Shown: in pieces, positions 61,101 to 64,000 of the stretch
Position numbering within the stretch: position 1 is the first letter of the stretch
How the letters are laid out: every line of letters starts with the position of its first letter
Assembly: GCF_028858725.1 (NCBI RefSeq)
Contig: NC_084761.1
Location: 24,148,501-24,212,500, forward strand
From: Colius striatus
Taxonomy: Eukaryota; Chordata; Aves; Coliiformes; Coliidae
DNA length: 64,000 nt
Reading direction: 5' to 3'
Made by a program: the position numbers and the translations under genes
The notes under the pieces: generated by a model
Database searches by the model: none
Seen by the model: only the letters and a program-made list of their open reading frames with translations
Told to the model about the DNA's origin: nothing

Positions 61101-63430
61101 TTGTTGAACCACTGTCCTGACAAATTATTGCTGCTTTTTTTCCCTGAAAGTTAAAATGGACAGAATGACTTTCCTGTATAGCCTTAGGAATTAAGCTGAG
61201 GTTTTTCATAATGTGTCTTCACAAGCTTCACAAAAGTAATGCCTAAGGGTAGAAAAGAAACAGAGTGCTATTGCTCTGTTCTTAAGTCTTTTTCCTAACT
61301 GATAAAATGGAACAGAAGTTTAGAGGGGAAAAAAAAAAAATGTGGGTTGTATCATAGAGTGATAGGGGTTGGAAGGGACCTTAGAGATCATCTAGTCCAT
61401 CCCCCCCGCCAAAGCAGGTCCACCTAGATCAGGTCACACAGGAATGTGTCCAGGTGGGTTTTGACTCTAGAGAAGGAGACTCCACACCCTCCCTGGGCAG
61501 CCTGTGCCAGGGCTCCCTTGCCCTCACAGTAAAAGTGAACTTTAAGTGGAATTTTTTGTGTTCCAGCTTCTTTCCATTACCCCTTGTCCTATCACTAGAT
61601 ACAGCAGAAAAAAAGGATGTCCCAATCACCTGACATCCACCTTTTATATACTTATAAATATTCATGAGATCCTCCCTGCAGTCTCGAGTCTCTTAAGTCT
61701 AGAATTTTCTATAGAGATGGATTTTCTGTGAAATCATTAATTTAGTCATCAGCTGTGGTGAAAATATGCACTTGGATATTGATAAGGTAACTTCTACAAC
61801 ATATTTTCTGGAAAACAATGTTAAGAGAATGGCCAGGAATGATGTACAGGACGGTTGCTGTGATAATGCTTCAACACTTATTAAATATTCTCCCTGACAC
61901 AACTTGGTGATATTTAATTCAGAAACACTTTTATTGCTATTAATATTATTAGATCATGAAATTGGAAATTGAAGAAATTGCAGCCCCAAGGTCATTTGTG
62001 TTTCTATGGTGCGGTTCAGGCGAGGGTCTGGATCTTGGCCGAGTGGTAAGATGATGTTTTAATTCAATTTATTAGGGGCAGACTTAAGAGTTTATTTTTA
62101 TCTCTGACTTTTTCTGTATAGAATTCTCAACTGTAACCACTGAGAGATGTTTTGTTACTGTGGCAGAGCATATATAGTTTTAAGTGGATTAAATAAAAGT
62201 AAGTGCTACTGAAGGGTGCTACTGTTCCACAAAGGGAGATAAAATTTGCATGCATAGCACTGCTTATTTTCAGAAAACACCTGGAGGTTAAATAGGTTTA
62301 CTGTTGCTGAGCATTATAAACTTTTGCTTCCCTCTAAGATCTGGGAGTTTAGGGTTAGCTTTGTGTATACCAGAGTAGCCCTGCTTATATGGAGGAATAA
62401 GAATTTCCAATTGGTTCGTGTTGTGCTAAAACAGTCTTTGCTTAGTTTGAGCTGCGCTTTCTATTAAAACAATATAGCATTTGTTCAAGGACAACATGTG
62501 GTTACTAATCCGTCCTGCTTTATATACTTTTCATCCTGAGGTTGGTTCAAGTAGCAATTTTGGATATATTGATTTTGCACATAGACATATTTGTAGTGGA
62601 TGGACAGTTCTTGAACATGTCAAAAGCCAAATGAGCTTGAGTTTGTAATGCCAAATTTCCTCCCTTTCCAAGACTACACTTTCAGGAGTTCAGGATTACA
62701 AAGAAATGCAAAATTCATGGGGTTGTTTTGTTTGTTTGTTCGGTTGGTTTTGGGTGTTTTTTGTTGTTGGTTTTGTTTGTTTTTTTCTATTTGGGTTTTG
62801 TGAGGGTTTTTTTTGTTTTTTGTTTGTTTTGTGGGCTTGTTTGTTTGTGTAGGTTTTGGTGTGGTTTTTTTTTTGTTACAGGTATAGGAAAAACCACACA
62901 ATGGTAGCAAAGGTTTCTGGTATTCCTGTATATAGAATTTTACATTGATGTGAAAACCTGTGAGAGCACAGGTATTAGTGGAGATGGGGCCATGGCAGCT
63001 GATCATGATTGTTGCTCAGACTGATTTTAATTAAATGTGTCATTAGGTAAAAATGACCAGGGGATTTGTGCAGTGGTTAAAAATCTTTAAAAAAAAAGGA
63101 TGATATCTAGACAAGTTGTTGTACACATAAGCAGCATCATTTAGGTTTTTTTGTGCAGATTGATAAGACAGTACAATCATGCCAGTAAACTATTTCATTC
63201 ATCTGTGACCAACTTTCCAGCTATGCTTTAAGAAGAGTCAGGTATCTATATGAGAGTTCTGTTTAGGTTACTTGAGTTTTTGGTCAATTGTTTTATCTAT
63301 CTATAATATTTAGTGTCTACGCAAATGGGGTTACAGAAGATGTGAGGACATTTGCTGGATTAAAACAAATAAGAACAATCCTGGAAAGACCAAGACTCTG
63401 GACCCTAAGGCTGTTTTCCAAAGAACCAAG
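48745..63430 (+). CDS. METTL14: METTL14, gene span of coding exons 1-9, 3' end off window
   Basis: METTL14 is the catalytically inactive, RNA-binding partner of METTL3 in the nuclear m6A writer that methylates adenosines in mRNA (family knowledge). Nine exons join in frame: 48745-48810, 49239-49327, 49888-49975, 54692-54772, 55144-55231, 57471-57561, 59087-59228, 61953-62045, 63314-63430. They give residues 1-285 of a protein that is 456 aa in human. The N-terminal helix and acidic linker fill exons 1-4, and the methyltransferase fold starts around exon 5. The EPPL motif is at residues 192-195, and the basic RNA-groove residues R249, R254 and R255 are in exon 9. The only difference from human that I am confident of is Ala for Ser at residue 54. 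The rest of the fold and the RGG tail lie beyond position 64000. Confidence 0.98.
49239..49327 (+). CDS. METTL14: METTL14 exon 2
   Basis: Encodes [20 protein letters not shown], then EIAETRETC, ending AG/GTCAGT in phase 2. The acceptor is TGCTCAG. The sequence matches mammalian METTL14 residues 23-52. Confidence 0.97.
49888..49975 (+). CDS. METTL14: METTL14 exon 3
   Basis: Encodes [20 protein letters not shown], then DEEEIEEYK, the acidic linker. The acceptor is TTATAG and the donor AAG/GTAAAG. It enters in phase 2 and leaves in phase 0. Human has Ser at the second residue. Confidence 0.97.
53341..53357. repeat. Poly-C run of 17
   Basis: An uninterrupted run of 17 C in METTL14 intron 3. The exact length is prone to sequencing error. 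Confidence 0.9.
53926..54306 (+). other. Unrecognised 126-codon ORF in METTL14 intron 3
   Basis: An open frame on the METTL14 strand. A good acceptor-like TGTTTTTAG lies inside it near 54035, followed by about 90 codons (starting [22 protein letters not shown] sequence) to a stop. It could be a rarely used terminal exon, but it shows no domain, and a chance frame is more likely. Confidence 0.15.
54692..54772 (+). CDS. METTL14: METTL14 exon 4
   Basis: A 27-codon exon: [20 protein letters not shown], then DSSTFLK. The acceptor is TTCCAAG and the donor AAG/GTGAGC. Phase 0 at both ends. Confidence 0.97.
55144..55231 (+). CDS. METTL14: METTL14 exon 5
   Basis: Encodes [20 protein letters not shown], then RPQNFIRDV, leaving in phase 1 at GTTG/GTATGT. 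The acceptor is TCTCTAG. Confidence 0.97.
57471..57561 (+). CDS. METTL14: METTL14 exon 6
   Basis: Encodes [20 protein letters not shown], then [10 protein letters not shown]. The acceptor is TTCTTAG and the donor CCAT/GTAAGT. It enters in phase 1 and leaves in phase 2. Confidence 0.97.
59087..59228 (+). CDS. METTL14: METTL14 exon 7 (EPPL motif)
   Basis: Encodes [40 protein letters not shown] and KCWTWDD. EPPL at 192-195 occupies the place of the catalytic DPPW of METTL3 and marks the non-catalytic paralogue. The acceptor is GAACAG and the donor GAT/GTAAGT. It enters in phase 2 and leaves in phase 0. Confidence 0.98.
61350..61695 (-). mobile_element. CR1 3'-end fragment in METTL14 intron 7
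   Basis: ATCATAGAGTGATAGGGGTT, then GGAAGGGACCTTAGAGATCA and TCTAGTCCATCC open a reverse-oriented CR1. The copy continues through CTCCACACCCTCCCTGGGCA and CCCCTTGTCCTATCACTAGA. It is antisense to the host gene and ends about 260 bases before exon 8. Confidence 0.95.
61953..62045 (+). CDS. METTL14: METTL14 exon 8
   Basis: A 31-codon exon: [20 protein letters not shown], then [11 protein letters not shown], part of the Rossmann-like core. The acceptor is TTATTAG and the donor GTG/GTAAGA. Phase 0 at both ends. Confidence 0.97.
62046..63313. other. METTL14 intron 8
   Basis: A 1.3-kb intron dominated by a G/T-only tract near its middle (listed separately). No gene is seen. Confidence 0.8.
62715..62880. 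repeat. G/T-rich low-complexity tract (TTTG/TTTTG repeats)
   Basis: About 165 bases made almost only of T and G on the plus strand (GTTTGTTTG, GGTTTTG, GTTTTTT patterns), an irregular TTTG-type microsatellite on the METTL14 sense strand. Confidence 0.9.
63314..63430 (+). CDS. METTL14: METTL14 exon 9
   Basis: A 39-codon exon: [20 protein letters not shown], then [19 protein letters not shown]. It contains Arg residues (R249, R254, R255) that line the basic RNA-binding groove of the METTL3-METTL14 dimer (structural knowledge). The acceptor is ATTTAG and the donor AAG/GTAAAT. Phase 0 at both ends. Confidence 0.97.
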
Positions 63431-64000
63431 GTAAATGATATGGCTTAATTTCTCCTCTGTCCTGTCTCTTCATGCTCATGAAACACTGGTTACTCTGTGG
63501 CAGAGGAAAGCAGAGTTCTGTTCTGCAGAGTACAGTATATGGAAATAAACATAGTCATAGGATGAATTATGAACTTCTGTCCCCTTCTTGGCTTTAGTCA
63601 GTGTGAAGTATAAAAGTTTCACCTACATTTAACATTGCTTGCTAAATTTCTGTTCTAGTCCTCTAAATGTGGTACTCGTTTGAGCTGTGTTGAAATGTAG
63701 GTAGCTGAGGAGAGCTGGTAGGTTGATGGTAGGTAGGAATGAAATCCTGAGAGGGAAGGTGTAAACTGAATAGAAAATGTTACTGTATATTGCAATGTTG
63801 TTGAATTCTGGGTTGTTTCAGTTACTGGTGAATGATAAATAAGCAGATGGTCTGTTAGCAATACCTTTTGTGTTAAAGGCAAGTTCCTTTCCAGATTAGA
63901 GAAGAAAACTGGCTGGCAGAAGAACACCTTTTGGGTGGAACTAAACTTAGCAGTAGAATTTGACTAAATGTCATGTCAAAAGAAGTCTTACACTGTAGAT
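63431..64000. other. METTL14 intron 9 (partial)
   Basis: Sequence after exon 9. I did not see the next exon (expected to begin EHCLMGIKG) before the window ends. Confidence 0.85.

Larger units (their letters stand above)
54773..61952. other. METTL14 introns 4-7
   Basis: Introns 54773-55143, 55232-57470, 57562-59086 and 59229-61952. They are AT-rich, with a CR1 copy in intron 7 (61350-61695). No additional genes are recognised. Confidence 0.8.

Overview
This is a vertebrate genomic window, almost certainly from a bird. The evidence is the exon-intron architecture, two CpG islands, and several CR1 LINE copies ending in the typical (ATTCTATG)n-type 3' terminus. The species cannot be read from the sequence. 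There is no prokaryotic or phage content, and I saw no CRISPR array, operon, tRNA or rRNA.

Positions 3499-35623 (minus strand) hold the first 11 coding exons of PRSS12 (neurotrypsin, a secreted multidomain serine protease). I rebuilt them exon by exon, and all splice phases are mutually consistent. They encode about 627 residues: signal peptide, a badly eroded kringle-like segment, four group-A SRCR domains (two exons each), the zymogen activation motif RRQKR/IIGG, and the start of the trypsin-like domain with the catalytic His. By comparison with the mammalian gene, the last two exons (Asp and Ser of the triad) lie off the left edge. Introns carry one large CR1 copy (11968-12876), ancient MIR-like SINE fragments, AT-rich repeats and a 29-bp tandem duplication that copies a 5' splice site.

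Positions 34900-36300 are a CpG island that holds exon 1 and the promoter of PRSS12. From 36300 to about 48290 is an AT-rich spacer with CR1 copies and one small, coding-looking ORF (43701-43985) with a C-terminal hydrophobic segment. From 48290 to 49140 is the METTL14 CpG-island promoter.

Positions 48745-63430 (plus strand) hold the first 9 coding exons of METTL14, the RNA-binding partner of METTL3 in the m6A mRNA methyltransferase. They give 285 residues, nearly identical to the mammalian protein, including the EPPL motif at residues 192-195. The C-terminal exons lie off the right edge.

The two genes are divergent (head to head), with start codons 13.1 kb apart. They act in unrelated processes: extracellular proteolysis at synapses, and nuclear RNA modification. 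The points most worth a second look are the decayed kringle of PRSS12, the duplicated splice donor after exon 6, the strong-context overlapping upstream ATG at the PRSS12 start, and the intergenic ORF.
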